Shown here: positions 43,373-52,477 of the stretch, piece after piece
Layout of the letters: each line of letters begins with the position of its first letter
How positions within the stretch are numbered: position 1 is the stretch's first letter
DNA from: Jeotgalibaca sp. MA1X17-3
Lineage (GTDB): Bacteria; Bacillota; Bacilli; Lactobacillales; Aerococcaceae
DNA length: 64,000 bases
Assembly (NCBI RefSeq): GCF_021513155.1
Contig: NZ_CP090983.1
Coordinates: 1,954,501-2,018,500, forward strand
Direction of reading: 5' to 3'
Position numbers and translations under genes: made by a program
The notes under the pieces: model-generated
The model's database searches: none
Told to the model about the DNA's origin: nothing
Seen by the model: only the letters and a program-made list of their open reading frames with translations

Positions 43373-45037
43373 TTACATAGTAATTTCGTCGCTATTAGTG
43401 ACTTTCATGAATATCAACAAGGAAACGACAGTGAAAAGAGTTAAAATGGTAGATAATGCTGCGGCAATCCCATAGTTCCCACGAATAACTTCCGTATAGA
43501 TGGCAACAGTCATGGTTCGGGTACGCACATTATACAAGAGAATCGAAGTGGAAAGTTCGCTAAGCATTGTGATCCAGCTAAGGATTGCACCGGAAATAAT
43601 TCCAGTCATCATCATCGGAACTGTTATCCGAAAGAATGTATTGACCTGTCCGCTTCCCAAGCTAGCTGCAGCTTCTTCTATTGAAGGCGATATTTGCATA
43701 AGCGCCGCAACAGAGGAACGAATCGTATATGGTAAGCGACGAACTGCTAATGAAATAATTAGAATCGATGCTGTCCCAGTAATGGCGAGCACACCACTTC
43801 CCCCTATACCTGTGTTAAAGGAGGTTAAGAAAGCAATCCCCATTACCGTTCCCGGTACAATATAGGGAATCATACTGAGAGAATCGATTGCATTCGTAAC
43901 TGGATTGCGTTTTCGTACTGCTAAATAAGAAATAAAAATAGCAAAAATTACGACTACAACCATTGCTAACAAAGGGATACGAATTGTGTTGAAAATAGCT
44001 GATCCCATTCGAGTAAAGGCTTCACGGTAACTATTTAATGAATAACCTGGTTGGAATACCATTCCTTTCGTATTTAAGAAAGAAGTATAAATTAAGTATC
44101 CTTGGGGTAGAATCGCTAAGAATACGATGCCATAAGTAACTAGGTATACTATTATTTTTTTCAATCCGCTAATTGGTTTCACCACAACTGGATGCAAAGA
44201 GCTCATCGTTACTGACTGTCTTCGTGAAACGGAACGCTGAATTAAAAATATAATCAAAGCAATAAAAATAGCAATAATAGCTAACGCGGACGCAAAGGCA
44301 GCATCTCCCCCTACCTCACTCATGAATTCTGAGTAAATCAATACCGGGAAGGTTCGATATCCTTCTCCAATTAGCATTGGTGTCCCAAAATCGGAAAAGG
44401 CACGCATAAATACAAGTAAGGCTCCAGCTAAAATAGTTGGTACTAGTAAAGGGAAAATCACTTTAAAAAAACGATTCAACCCTGTACTCCCCATACTTTC
44501 AGCTGCTTCTAGTATAGAATTATCGATATTGCGGAATGCCCCATTTACATAAAGAAAAATTAGTGGAAATAACTGTAGAGTGAAAACCAAAGTAATTCCA
44601 GTGAACCCATAAATATCAGGCATTTGGAAACCAAATGCATTACTTATAAAACGGGTGATCACTCCATTTCTTCCCAATAATAAAATCCACGAATAGGCTC
44701 CAATAAAGGGTGCTGACATAGAAGCAATAATAATGAGGATTCGTAATACCTTTTTCCCTTTAAAATCGAACATTGCAAAAAAGTATGCCAACAAAATTCC
44801 TAATACTAATGAAAAGATAGTAGCAGTCATCGAAACTTTAAAACTATTCCAAAGTGTATCTGAATAATAACTTTTAGAAAAAAAAGTAATAAAGTTTTCA
44901 AAGCTAATTCCCTGTTCGGTCATAATAGCTTGGCGTAAAACATTTCCTACCGGATAAACGAGAAAAATCAGATAAGTAAATAAAATAAACAAAGAGGAGC
45001 TATTCCAAAGATTCAAGTTCCATTTCTTTTTGTTCAC
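43373..45037 (-). CDS. ABC transporter permease, FbpB type (two fused membrane domains)
   Basis: This 554-residue protein has about twelve membrane segments in two halves. Each half carries the binding-protein-dependent EAA loop: NSILEAAESMGSTGLNRFFKVIFPLLVPT (about residue 190) and SIEEAAASLGSGQVNTFFRITVPMMMTG (about residue 465). Fused permeases of this sort belong to FbpB/AfuB-type importers of iron(III), phosphonates or sugar phosphates. The ATPase gene overlaps its start by 4 bp. It is the last gene of an operon that begins with a two-component system. Confidence 0.9.
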   Translation of the reverse strand: MNKKKWNLNLWNSSSLFILFTYLIFLVYPVGNVLRQAIMTEQGISFENFITFFSKSYYSDTLWNSFKVSMTATIFSLVLGILLAYFFAMFDFKGKKVLRILIIIASMSAPFIGAYSWILLLGRNGVITRFISNAFGFQMPDIYGFTGITLVFTLQLFPLIFLYVNGAFRNIDNSILEAAESMGSTGLNRFFKVIFPLLVPTILAGALLVFMRAFSDFGTPMLIGEGYRTFPVLIYSEFMSEVGGDAAFASALAIIAIFIALIIFLIQRSVSRRQSVTMSSLHPVVVKPISGLKKIIVYLVTYGIVFLAILPQGYLIYTSFLNTKGMVFQPGYSLNSYREAFTRMGSAIFNTIRIPLLAMVVVVIFAIFISYLAVRKRNPVTNAIDSLSMIPYIVPGTVMGIAFLTSFNTGIGGSGVLAITGTASILIISLAVRRLPYTIRSSVAALMQISPSIEEAAASLGSGQVNTFFRITVPMMMTGIISGAILSWITMLSELSTSILLYNVRTRTMTVAIYTEVIRGNYGIAAALSTILTLFTVVSLLIFMKVTNSDEITM

Positions 45038-46119
45038 TCCGTCACCCCCTGTAGGTTCCTCGTCCCATCAGCGGTAAATACATTAATTTTTTGCGTATTA
45101 ATATTCAAATAAATTTCATCACCTGGGTTAAGATTGACATGGAAGGTTGATTCTTCACTAAATTGAACTCGTTCTCCAGAATCCAAATGTAAATAGTACT
45201 CGGTATTTTGCCCTAAATAAATACTGTCCAAAATTTCTGCATGAATATCACCTTTTTCATGTACACGGACAAATTCTTCTGGACGAATACTGATACGAAT
45301 ATCTTGTTCTGGCTCATCCTTTAACGCTGGGAAAGGAATTTTATATCCAGTTGGTAGTTGAAGATGCGTCACACCATTTTCTTTTACTAACTTTCCATCC
45401 AACATATTCGTACGACCAATAAAAGTCGCTACAAATTCATTGCTTGGACGATGGTATAACTCTTTCGGATTTCCAATTTGTTGAATTTCGCCTTTAAGCA
45501 TTACAGCTATTTTATCGGAAATAGCCATTGCTTCTTCCTGGTCATGGGTTACATAAACAGTAGTGATACCAACTTCTCTTTGGATTTCGCGAATAGCTTG
45601 TCGCATTTCTACACGCAACTTTGCATCCAAATTACTCAGCGGTTCATCCATTAACAAAACATCTGGATTAATAGCTAATGCTCTTGCAAGAGCAACCCGT
45701 TGTTGCTGACCTCCACTAAGTTTATCTGGTTTTCGATCTTGATATTCATCAATTTGCATTAATTGTAAATACTTGTCTGCATTGATTTTAATACTATCTT
45801 TAGATAATTTTCGTTGTTTTAATCCAAATTCAACATTATCTCGAACGGTTAGATGTGGGAAAATAGCATAGTTTTGAAAAACCATTCCAATATTTCGTTT
45901 ACTGGGATCTTTATCATTAATTCTGGTTTCATTGAAATAAAAATCTCCACCTTCTATGGTGTTAAACCCTGCTATCATACGCAGCAGGGTTGTTTTTCCA
46001 CATCCAGATGGTCCCAAAAGAGTAAAAAGAGTTCCATCTGGGATTGTAACAGATAAATCAGCAATAACTGGTTGGCCGTAATATTCTTTTCGGGCATGTT
46101 TAATGATAATTTCACTCAT
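45034..46119 (-). CDS. ABC transporter ATP-binding protein, FbpC/PotA type
   Basis: This 361-residue ATPase has Walker A LLGPSGCGKTTLLRMIAG (about residue 36), Q-loop VFQNYAIFPHLTV, signature LSGGQQQRVALARALA, Walker B DVLLMDEPLSNLD and switch histidine in TTVYVTHDQEEAMA. It also has a C-terminal TOBE domain with IRPEEFVRV. This is the CUT1/FbpC subtype that works with a fused permease. The gene is between the binding protein (15 bp away) and the permease (overlap). The cargo is not given by the ATPase. Confidence 0.92.
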   Translation of the reverse strand: MSEIIIKHARKEYYGQPVIADLSVTIPDGTLFTLLGPSGCGKTTLLRMIAGFNTIEGGDFYFNETRINDKDPSKRNIGMVFQNYAIFPHLTVRDNVEFGLKQRKLSKDSIKINADKYLQLMQIDEYQDRKPDKLSGGQQQRVALARALAINPDVLLMDEPLSNLDAKLRVEMRQAIREIQREVGITTVYVTHDQEEAMAISDKIAVMLKGEIQQIGNPKELYHRPSNEFVATFIGRTNMLDGKLVKENGVTHLQLPTGYKIPFPALKDEPEQDIRISIRPEEFVRVHEKGDIHAEILDSIYLGQNTEYYLHLDSGERVQFSEESTFHVNLNPGDEIYLNINTQKINVFTADGTRNLQGVTE

Positions 46120-46134
46120 ATGACTACCACCTAC

Positions 46135-47187
46135 CTATCTATTGGATTCGATGTCTACAAAAACATCCGTGTAGTGATCTACAATTTTTTGTTTATTTTC
46201 AATCACATAGTCCATATCTTCTTCCAGTATCTTAATATCATCTAATGGTTTCATATTTTCACTCGTTTCAGCATCTTTACGTACCGGTCTATTCGTCGTT
46301 GTTGTTCCCAATACATTTTGGATATCTTCAGAAATAACAAAATCAACAAATAATTTAGCATTTTCCATATTCTCAGCATCCTTGATAACAGCAATGCTTG
46401 CTGGTAAGAACACGGTTCCTTCTTCTGGATACACAATTTCTACATTTGCCCCATCATTTAACAGCTTAACTGTTGGATCTTCATAAGAAAGACCTACTGT
46501 CATTTCTCCATCCGCTACTGTTTTGTAAACATTACTGGAGCTTGAACTAATTTTTCCATCAACTAAAGTGAAAACGTCTTTTACATAATCCCAGGCTTCG
46601 TCACTCTCATATCCACCTTTTGCAGCTAACATATTCGTTAGTTGTGCAAATGCACTCGAGGAATTTGCTGGATCAGCCGTAGCAATCTTTCCTTTTAATT
46701 CAGGATTCAACAAGTCTTCATAACTTTTAATTTCAATATCTCCAATTAAATCTGGGTTTACGACAATCACACTACCATCAATCGTATATGGTGTGTAAAA
46801 ACCAGTTGTATTTTGATATTCAGTTACTAACGCATCGTTCTCTTCAGGAGTATATTCTTCAAATAATTCTGTACTTTGTGCATATTGAGAATACGCACCT
46901 CCAAAAATAATATCTGCTATAGGAGCATTTTTTTCACTTTCTAATTTTGTAAACAGTTCGCCTGTTCCTGCTTGGATTAATTCTACTTTAATATCATATT
47001 TTTCTTCAAAAGCAGGAATCGTTGCATTTATTAAGCCTTCTGAGTTTGGAGAATAAACGACAAGTGTACTCGATCCAGCAGTAGTATTACCCGTTGAATC
47101 TGTATTTGCTTCGTCACCATTCCCACATGCGCCTAAAAATAATAACGTTAATGCTGCAGTCGACAAAACTTTTCTTATTTTACTCAT
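46135..47187 (-). CDS. Extracellular solute-binding lipoprotein, FbpA/AfuA type
   Basis: This 350-residue protein has a lipoprotein signal peptide (LTLLFLGACGNG) followed by LVVYSPNSEGLINATIPAFEEKYDIKVE, the opening of the FbpA-like type-2 binding fold. IADIIFGGAYSQYAQ, NPDLIGDIEIKSYEDLLNPELKGKI and a late GTTTTNRPVRKDA hinge segment are also present. Members bind ferric iron, 2-aminoethylphosphonate, sugar phosphates or spermidine. The two tyrosines that bind iron in true FbpA are not obvious, so an organic ligand is more likely. It follows the response regulator gene by 86 bp, in which a control site may lie. Confidence 0.88.
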   Translation of the reverse strand: MSKIRKVLSTAALTLLFLGACGNGDEANTDSTGNTTAGSSTLVVYSPNSEGLINATIPAFEEKYDIKVELIQAGTGELFTKLESEKNAPIADIIFGGAYSQYAQSTELFEEYTPEENDALVTEYQNTTGFYTPYTIDGSVIVVNPDLIGDIEIKSYEDLLNPELKGKIATADPANSSSAFAQLTNMLAAKGGYESDEAWDYVKDVFTLVDGKISSSSSNVYKTVADGEMTVGLSYEDPTVKLLNDGANVEIVYPEEGTVFLPASIAVIKDAENMENAKLFVDFVISEDIQNVLGTTTTNRPVRKDAETSENMKPLDDIKILEEDMDYVIENKQKIVDHYTDVFVDIESNR

Positions 47188-47227
47188 TTAAAATTCCCCC
47201 TTACTATTTTCTCTATCTTACCAACAA

Positions 47228-47241
47228 TGACAGCGCATACA
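47228..47241. promoter_or_regulatory. Possible catabolite-responsive (cre-like) site
   Basis: TGACAGCGCATACA matches the cre consensus TGWNANCGNTNWCA except for one position (A instead of T after CGN). It lies upstream of the binding-protein gene. A second, weaker candidate (GGAGCGCTTACA) is at about 49731-49744 before the kinase gene. Confidence 0.3.
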
Positions 47242-47273
47242 TATCCGAAAAACAAACATTTTAGGAGAAAATC

Positions 47274-48046
47274 CTACATTTGAGAAAGATTCATAAATTC
47301 ACTAGCACTCATATTAATATATTTTTTAAAAACTTGATTAAAATATTTGTAGTCGTTGAAACCACACTGGGTTGCTACTTCATACAACTTCACTTCTTTA
47401 TTTTTTAACAATTCAATCGATTTTTGGATCCGATATCGGTTTACATAATCATTAAATGTAAGGTGCATGTATTCTTTAAAACGATTGTGCAACAAGGTCG
47501 GACTATATCCAATTGTCTGAGCTACATCTTGAAAAATAAATCGTTTGTCATAATTTTGTTCAACGTAGTGGATCATCTGTTGAATGACACCATCTTGAAT
47601 AGAAGTAATATGTCTACCAATTAATTCAGGGTTCATTTGCGCTTCTGTCTTTTCTTTTTTTCTGTGAAGTGTTGATTGATTTCACATTGTTGCTGGGCTC
47701 TTTGGAGAGCTTTTTCAAATTGTTCTGATTCAATCGGCTTTACAATAAACTCACTTACCCCATATTGTATGGCTTTTTGAGCATTAACAAATTCATCATA
47801 TCCTGAAACAATAATAGCACTGTATGGAAATTCCATTGTTTCTTCAAACATTTGAAAGGCATTTTTGATTGGCATATTAATGTCGGTAATGACAATATCA
47901 GGTTGCAATTCTTTAATCTTTTGAATGCCTTCCTGTCCATTAGATGCTTCTCCTACAACTACACAATCCCATTTTTCATAGTTAAATCCATATATCATTC
48001 CTTTGCGAATAATGTACTCATCTTCCACAATTAATACCCGATACAT
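47274..48046 (-). CDS. YesN-type response regulator, frameshift in an A7 run between its two domains
   Basis: The receiver domain (ATG 48046; VLIVEDEYIIRKGM, IVITDINMPIKNAFQM with the phospho-acceptor Asp about residue 54, IIVSGYDEF, FIVKPIES) is followed by an AraC-type DNA-binding domain (VAQTIGYSPTLLHNRFKEY; VATQCGFNDYKYFNQVFKKY). The frame breaks in the A7 run at 47655-47661. One added A gives HFTEKKEKTEAQMNPELIGR and a 257-residue protein of normal length. If the break were real, an AraC-like fragment could still be made from its internal ATG at 47636. It probably activates the transporter genes downstream after signalling from the adjacent kinase. Confidence 0.83.
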
Positions 48047-48051
48047 AATAG

Positions 48052-49704
48052 CTACACTCCTATCCTAATCTCTACAATAGTATATTGATTTTGTTTTATC
48101 AGATTAAATTTTGTTTTTGGGTACATAAGTTGAATACGCTTCTTACTATTAATTAATCCATGGTGATTACCCATGGGAATATTATTTTGAAGGTTATCAT
48201 TGATTTGGAAACTTTTTTCCCTCGTCAAATTATCTCCATTATCCTTTACTTGAATCAAGAAAATTCGATCAGTTTCTTTTTTTCCTGAAATCGTAATGTG
48301 TAAATCAGTACGTTTTTGAAAGCCGTATTTCAGACTATTTTCAATGAGTGGCATTAAAAATAATTTGGGAACAAAAATTTGTTCACACTCCGTATCTAAA
48401 TCTATTTTATAATCAAAATGCTCAAATCTAGCTTTATTTATTTCGAGATACTCTTCAATAAAAACAATATCATTTAATAATTTCACTTCTGGATTTTCTT
48501 CGTTGATACTATAACGTAATATTTTATTCAGTCGGATAATTAGTTGATTAGCCAAATCTTTGTCGAAATAAAGCGAAGCACGAATGACTTCCAATGTATT
48601 GTAAAGAAAATGTGGGTTGAATTGTGCTTCTAGTTTTTTTCTTTCCGCTAACAAATTAGCTTGCAGTAGTGAAATGTTGTTGTGATGCACGGAGGAAAGT
48701 TCTTCCAACATCAGATTGATACGTCTTGATACGATTTCAAATTCGTCCTTTGTATGAATATTTAGACGATGCGTGGGATCTTTTCTAATAATTTTCATTT
48801 CATTAATTAATTTTTCTAAGGATTTTGCATTTCGTAAAGAAATTCTTTTCGAAAATAAAAAGGCAAATCCAAGCATCATACTAGCAATTAATAGTACAAT
48901 CATTGTACTAATGGTTAAGAAATACGGATACATCAAACTTTTTTGATAAACCGTTAGCGTAAGAGCCGGTGTGAGGGATGTCGTTTGTGAATAGAATAAA
49001 TCATTTCTGTATTTAAATTGATTTTCAAACAAGGTGCTCTCTACTCTTCCAAGAGTTCCCGTAATGAAATCAGAAGAGCTGGAGGATAAAACATTATCAA
49101 ATTTATCAGAAATAACATATTGGCTTTGCGTTTGGTTGAGGTTCGATCGAATTTCCTTACCATTAATAATAGTCACAGCATATCCTTTGGGAACAAATAA
49201 ATTCCGGATAGGTGTGGTTAAAATTAAGTAGTGTTCCTTGTCATTGTCCATAAAAATTTTTTGAGTAGAATCCATATGTTCTTCTTTCATTTTTTCTGTT
49301 ATAACCGACAGGAAATTCATAAATATCCCGGAATCGTCCCAATATGGATTACTGCTGAATTCAAGTTGCATATTTTGATTTACAATCATTAATTCACTTT
49401 TTAGTTCATTTTTAGAATTAAATGCATAAAAATTAGAATATATGGTAGGATCATTGCTTTTACCATTTAAATAATCTAGATAAATCGTTTCTGCATTATC
49501 TTCCATTCGTTTTTCATATTCTTGAAGATTCTCTGTAAACAGTTGTTGAATGTTACTCTCCGTATGATTGAGTTGCATGCGTGTCGTTGTAGTATTTAGC
49601 CAATAAAGAATCACACTTAGAATAATAGTAACTAATATAGTCATACCAAATGAATACATAAGGATTTCCTTTTGTAATTTTTTTTGAAATGGTATTTTTT
49701 GCAT
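48052..49704 (-). CDS. LytS/YesM-type sensor histidine kinase
   Basis: The ATG at 49704 has GGGAGGG upstream. The roughly 550-residue protein has an N-terminal membrane segment (FGMTILVTIILSVILYWL), an extracellular sensor of about 230 residues, a second segment (TISTMIVLLIASMMLGFAFLF) and a HAMP-like region. The His_kinase domain has the phospho-acceptor in QFNPHFLYNTLEVIR (about residue 375) and a HATPase domain (MPLIENSLKYGFQKR, VKDNGDNL). It is 5 bp before the response regulator. The extracellular sensor and the binding protein in the same operon suggest that the pair senses the transported substrate. Confidence 0.9.
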   Translation of the reverse strand: MQKIPFQKKLQKEILMYSFGMTILVTIILSVILYWLNTTTTRMQLNHTESNIQQLFTENLQEYEKRMEDNAETIYLDYLNGKSNDPTIYSNFYAFNSKNELKSELMIVNQNMQLEFSSNPYWDDSGIFMNFLSVITEKMKEEHMDSTQKIFMDNDKEHYLILTTPIRNLFVPKGYAVTIINGKEIRSNLNQTQSQYVISDKFDNVLSSSSSDFITGTLGRVESTLFENQFKYRNDLFYSQTTSLTPALTLTVYQKSLMYPYFLTISTMIVLLIASMMLGFAFLFSKRISLRNAKSLEKLINEMKIIRKDPTHRLNIHTKDEFEIVSRRINLMLEELSSVHHNNISLLQANLLAERKKLEAQFNPHFLYNTLEVIRASLYFDKDLANQLIIRLNKILRYSINEENPEVKLLNDIVFIEEYLEINKARFEHFDYKIDLDTECEQIFVPKLFLMPLIENSLKYGFQKRTDLHITISGKKETDRIFLIQVKDNGDNLTREKSFQINDNLQNNIPMGNHHGLINSKKRIQLMYPKTKFNLIKQNQYTIVEIRIGV

Positions 49705-49811
49705 CAACAACCCTCCCTTCCACTCACTTTTGGAGCGCTTACACTTTATTGTTACTTTTAGTTTAGCAGAATTATGGTGTTAAATCACTATACGTTTACC
49801 AGTACAAAAAT

Positions 49812-50429
49812 TTATATTTGTGATTTTTTGGAATTTGTTTTTCTCTTTTTAAAATAATACTCCTCATCATGCTGGTTTACTTTTCGAAGAATACGACATG
49901 GATTTCCTACTGCTACTACATTGTCCGGTAAATTTTTGGTTACTACGCTTCCAGCACCCACTACGACATTTTCTCCGATCGTGATACCCGGAAGAATGAT
50001 TGCTCCGGCACCGATCCAGCAATTTTTACCAATATGCACAGCTGCATTATACTGGTATGCTTTCTCACGAAGGTCTGGCAGGATTGGATGCCCGGCAGTA
50101 GCAACTACGACATTTGGGCCAAACATTGTATAATCTCCTACATAAATGTGTGTATCATCAACTAGTGTTAGATTAAAATTTGCATAAATATGTTTTCCAA
50201 AATGGACATGTTTCCCACCAAAATTGGAATGAAACGGCGGTTCAATATAGCAGCCTTCTCCAATTTCTGCAAACATTTCTTTTAACATCTGTTGTCTTTT
50301 ATCTTGTTCAGCTGGACGAGTTTGGTTGAAATCGTAAAGGCGGTCCAAGTGCTGTAGTTGTTTTTTCATTAATTCTTCGTCATTCGGTAAGTATAAATCG
50401 CCAGTATGCATTTTTTCTTCGTGATTCAT
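49812..50429 (-). CDS. Maltose/galactoside O-acetyltransferase (LbH)
   Basis: This 205-residue protein has an N-terminal Mac domain (EEKMHTGDLYLPNDEELMKKQ) and hexapeptide-repeat left-handed beta-helix (HFGKHIYANFNLTLVDDTHIYVG; NCWIGAGAIILPGITIGENVVVGAG). It ends with the acetyl-CoA site VVAVGNPCRILRKV. The catalytic His is in VVATAGHPILPD. Such enzymes acetylate maltose, glucose or other sugars, perhaps for detoxification. It is a single gene. A poorly defined T-rich stretch follows, and the repeat region at 50.5 kb lies before it. The exact acceptor is not certain. Confidence 0.9.
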   Translation of the reverse strand: MNHEEKMHTGDLYLPNDEELMKKQLQHLDRLYDFNQTRPAEQDKRQQMLKEMFAEIGEGCYIEPPFHSNFGGKHVHFGKHIYANFNLTLVDDTHIYVGDYTMFGPNVVVATAGHPILPDLREKAYQYNAAVHIGKNCWIGAGAIILPGITIGENVVVGAGSVVTKNLPDNVVAVGNPCRILRKVNQHDEEYYFKKRKTNSKKSQI

Positions 50430-50527
50430 GTAAAGGTACCTCCATTTTTTTGTTTTATACTTTTATGATACTACTAATGGGATGAGAATGGATAATTTGT
50501 GGAGTGCGTTGGTAATTTTTTGGTTAT

Positions 50528-50595
50528 ACTTGATGTGTATATGGCTTTGCGCATCAACTGAGATAACTTTCCAACTGCTACTTGATGCGCATCAA
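50528..50595. repeat. Palindromic element related to the 32.6-kb array
   Basis: ACTTGATGTG-N12-TGCGCATCAACT (50528-50559) and a second ACTTGATGCGCATCAA (50580-50595) match the hairpin units in the 32625-32788 array. It lies between the Maa-like and DUF975 genes. Confidence 0.6.
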
Positions 50596-50612
50596 ACTAA
50601 ACCCTACATACA

Positions 50613-50642
50613 CAAAAAACAGAGGGGGAGCCCTCTGTTTTC
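50613..50642 (-). terminator. Intrinsic terminator of the DUF975 gene
   Basis: AAAACAGAGGG and CCCTCTGTTTT form the stem; a T-run follows on the minus strand. Confidence 0.9.
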
Positions 50643-51254
50643 TTATTCATTACGCTCAGATAGATAGACATAATACTGTGTCCAGGTTGCATTTTGATAA
50701 GGGACGGCATATAAACCGACTAAACCGAATGTTAACGCACTGGCAATATTCCATAAGACAAAAGAAAAGTCCATAATGAATAAATCTATTTTATATCCGT
50801 ACGTCATATCTTGACTTAATTTGATAGCATCTGCAATTCCTATCTCAGGGTCATCTGCTAGGATATAGGGAACCATCGAGTAGGCATACCCTTTAACAAC
50901 TCCAGGGATGATAAATAAGAACGTCCATAGAACTGTATAAATACCAACGATAATCATAGCAGCAATATCGCGAACCCATTGTGCGTTTCGGAATAGACTA
51001 TCGGTAGCATTTTGGTAGACACCATCGGTTAAATCAATAGCGACTCTTGTTAAAGGAACCGTTAGAATCAATTGTAAGAGATTTAACCAGCGAACACGAA
51101 TATCAAAAAAGGAAACTGGATCAAATTCGGATGATACTTGGCTTTGAGAATTTGCATAAGATAAAATAATGGTAATGATTCCTACTAATAACCAGGGGAT
51201 GTAATTGCGTCGAACGATTTCTTTAGCATTTTGTTTAAGATGGACCCTATTCAT
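50643..51254 (-). CDS. DUF975 family membrane protein
   Basis: This 203-residue protein starts with AKEIVRRNYIPWLLVGIITIILSYAN and has four to six membrane segments, with SLFRNAQWVRDIAAMI, YTVLWTFLFIIPGVVKGYAYSMVPYILADDPEIGI and a conserved SQDMTYGYKIDLFIMDFSF. This is the DUF975 pattern found widely in Lactobacillales. The function is unknown. It stands alone between a terminator and the alanine dehydrogenase terminator. A good Shine-Dalgarno region (AAAGGAG) lies before the ATG. Confidence 0.88.
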   Translation of the reverse strand: MNRVHLKQNAKEIVRRNYIPWLLVGIITIILSYANSQSQVSSEFDPVSFFDIRVRWLNLLQLILTVPLTRVAIDLTDGVYQNATDSLFRNAQWVRDIAAMIIVGIYTVLWTFLFIIPGVVKGYAYSMVPYILADDPEIGIADAIKLSQDMTYGYKIDLFIMDFSFVLWNIASALTFGLVGLYAVPYQNATWTQYYVYLSERNE

Positions 51255-51314
51255 TTTTTCACTCCTTTTATCTTTCCTCTTATTGTAGCAAATTATATAT
51301 GATTTTTATATACC

Positions 51315-51351
51315 AAAAAAGCACTACAAGGGCTCAGCCTTGTAGTGCTTT
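51315..51351 (-). terminator. Intrinsic terminator of the alanine dehydrogenase gene
   Basis: AAAGCACTACAAGG pairs exactly with CCTTGTAGTGCTTT over GCTCAG, followed by TTTTTT on the minus strand. It is 14 bp after the stop. Confidence 0.9.
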
Positions 51352-51364
51352 ACTTTATACGAGT

Positions 51365-52477
51365 TTAGATTAAATCATTAATGTCTGCGTAGTCTAATCC
51401 AAGTGATTCAGCTACACCTTCATTAGTAACTTTATTTTTGTACGTATTGAAACCTGTTAGGATTGTATCGTCTCCTTCAGATGCTTCCAAAATACCCTTG
51501 TTCGCAATTTTCACTGCATATGGCAAGGTTGAATTTGTTAAAGCAATCGTAGAAGTTCTTGCTACGGCACCAGGCATATTTGGTACTGCATAATGCAATA
51601 CGCCATGTTTTAAGTAAACAGGATCATCATGAGTCGTTGTGTGGTCTTCTGTTTCAAAGATTCCACCTTGGTCTACTGCGATATCAACGATAACAGAACC
51701 AGCTTCCATTCCTTTTACCATTTCTTCCGTTACAAGAGTTGGAGCTTTACGTCCAGGAATAAGTACCGCACCAATTACGATATCTGCATCTTGAATTGCG
51801 TTAGCAATATTTACTTCGTTAGACATCAACGTAATAACTTCATTACCGTATAATTCTTCAATTTCGATTAAAACTTCTGGTTTTACGTCTAGAACAGTTA
51901 CGTGAGCACCTAAACCAAGTGCAATTTGTAATGCGTTTCTTCCAGAAACTCCGCCACCGATAATAACAACTTTTCCATTTTTAACTCCAGGTACTCCACC
52001 AACTAAGACACCTTTACCGCCATATTGGTGTTCAAGGAAATGTGCACCAATTTGTACAGATAAACGTCCAGCAATTGCACTCATTGGGTTTAGCATTGGT
52101 AAGTCGCCGGTTTCTCCAACCATTGTTTCATAACCAATTGCTGTTACACCAGAATCAACTAATGCTTTTGTTAGTTCAGGTTCGTTTGCTAAGTGCAAGT
52201 ATGTGAAGAGGATTAATCCTTCACGGAAAAACTTGAATTCTTGTTCCAGTGGTTCTTTTACTTTAATGACCATATCTGCAGACCATACTTTTTCAGCAGA
52301 TGGTTCCATTGTTGCACCTGCTTCTATATATGCGCTATCTTCAAAGCCAGCATCTGTTCCTGCGTTCGTTTCAACCATAACATCATGGCCATTTTGAACC
52401 AGTAACTCTACTCCTAATGGTGTAATTCCTACACGACTTTCATTATTTTTAACTTCTTTTGGTATACCAATTAACAT
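51365..52477 (-). CDS. ald: Alanine dehydrogenase
   Basis: The ATG at 52477 has CGGAGGAAAATTT upstream and gives the usual 370 residues, starting MLIGIPKEVKNNESRVG. ARG/LYS substrate residues are seen in RVGITPLG and MVIKVKEPLEQE; GKVVIIGGGVSGRNALQIALG is the NAD-binding fold. The active-site His is in LILFTYLHLANEPEL, and YAVPNMPGAVARTST completes the fingerprint. The enzyme interconverts L-alanine and pyruvate plus ammonia with NAD. Alanine is also a wall precursor. A 730-bp region with possible leader structure precedes it, which may hold regulation. Confidence 0.96.
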   Translation of the reverse strand: MLIGIPKEVKNNESRVGITPLGVELLVQNGHDVMVETNAGTDAGFEDSAYIEAGATMEPSAEKVWSADMVIKVKEPLEQEFKFFREGLILFTYLHLANEPELTKALVDSGVTAIGYETMVGETGDLPMLNPMSAIAGRLSVQIGAHFLEHQYGGKGVLVGGVPGVKNGKVVIIGGGVSGRNALQIALGLGAHVTVLDVKPEVLIEIEELYGNEVITLMSNEVNIANAIQDADIVIGAVLIPGRKAPTLVTEEMVKGMEAGSVIVDIAVDQGGIFETEDHTTTHDDPVYLKHGVLHYAVPNMPGAVARTSTIALTNSTLPYAVKIANKGILEASEGDDTILTGFNTYKNKVTNEGVAESLGLDYADINDLI

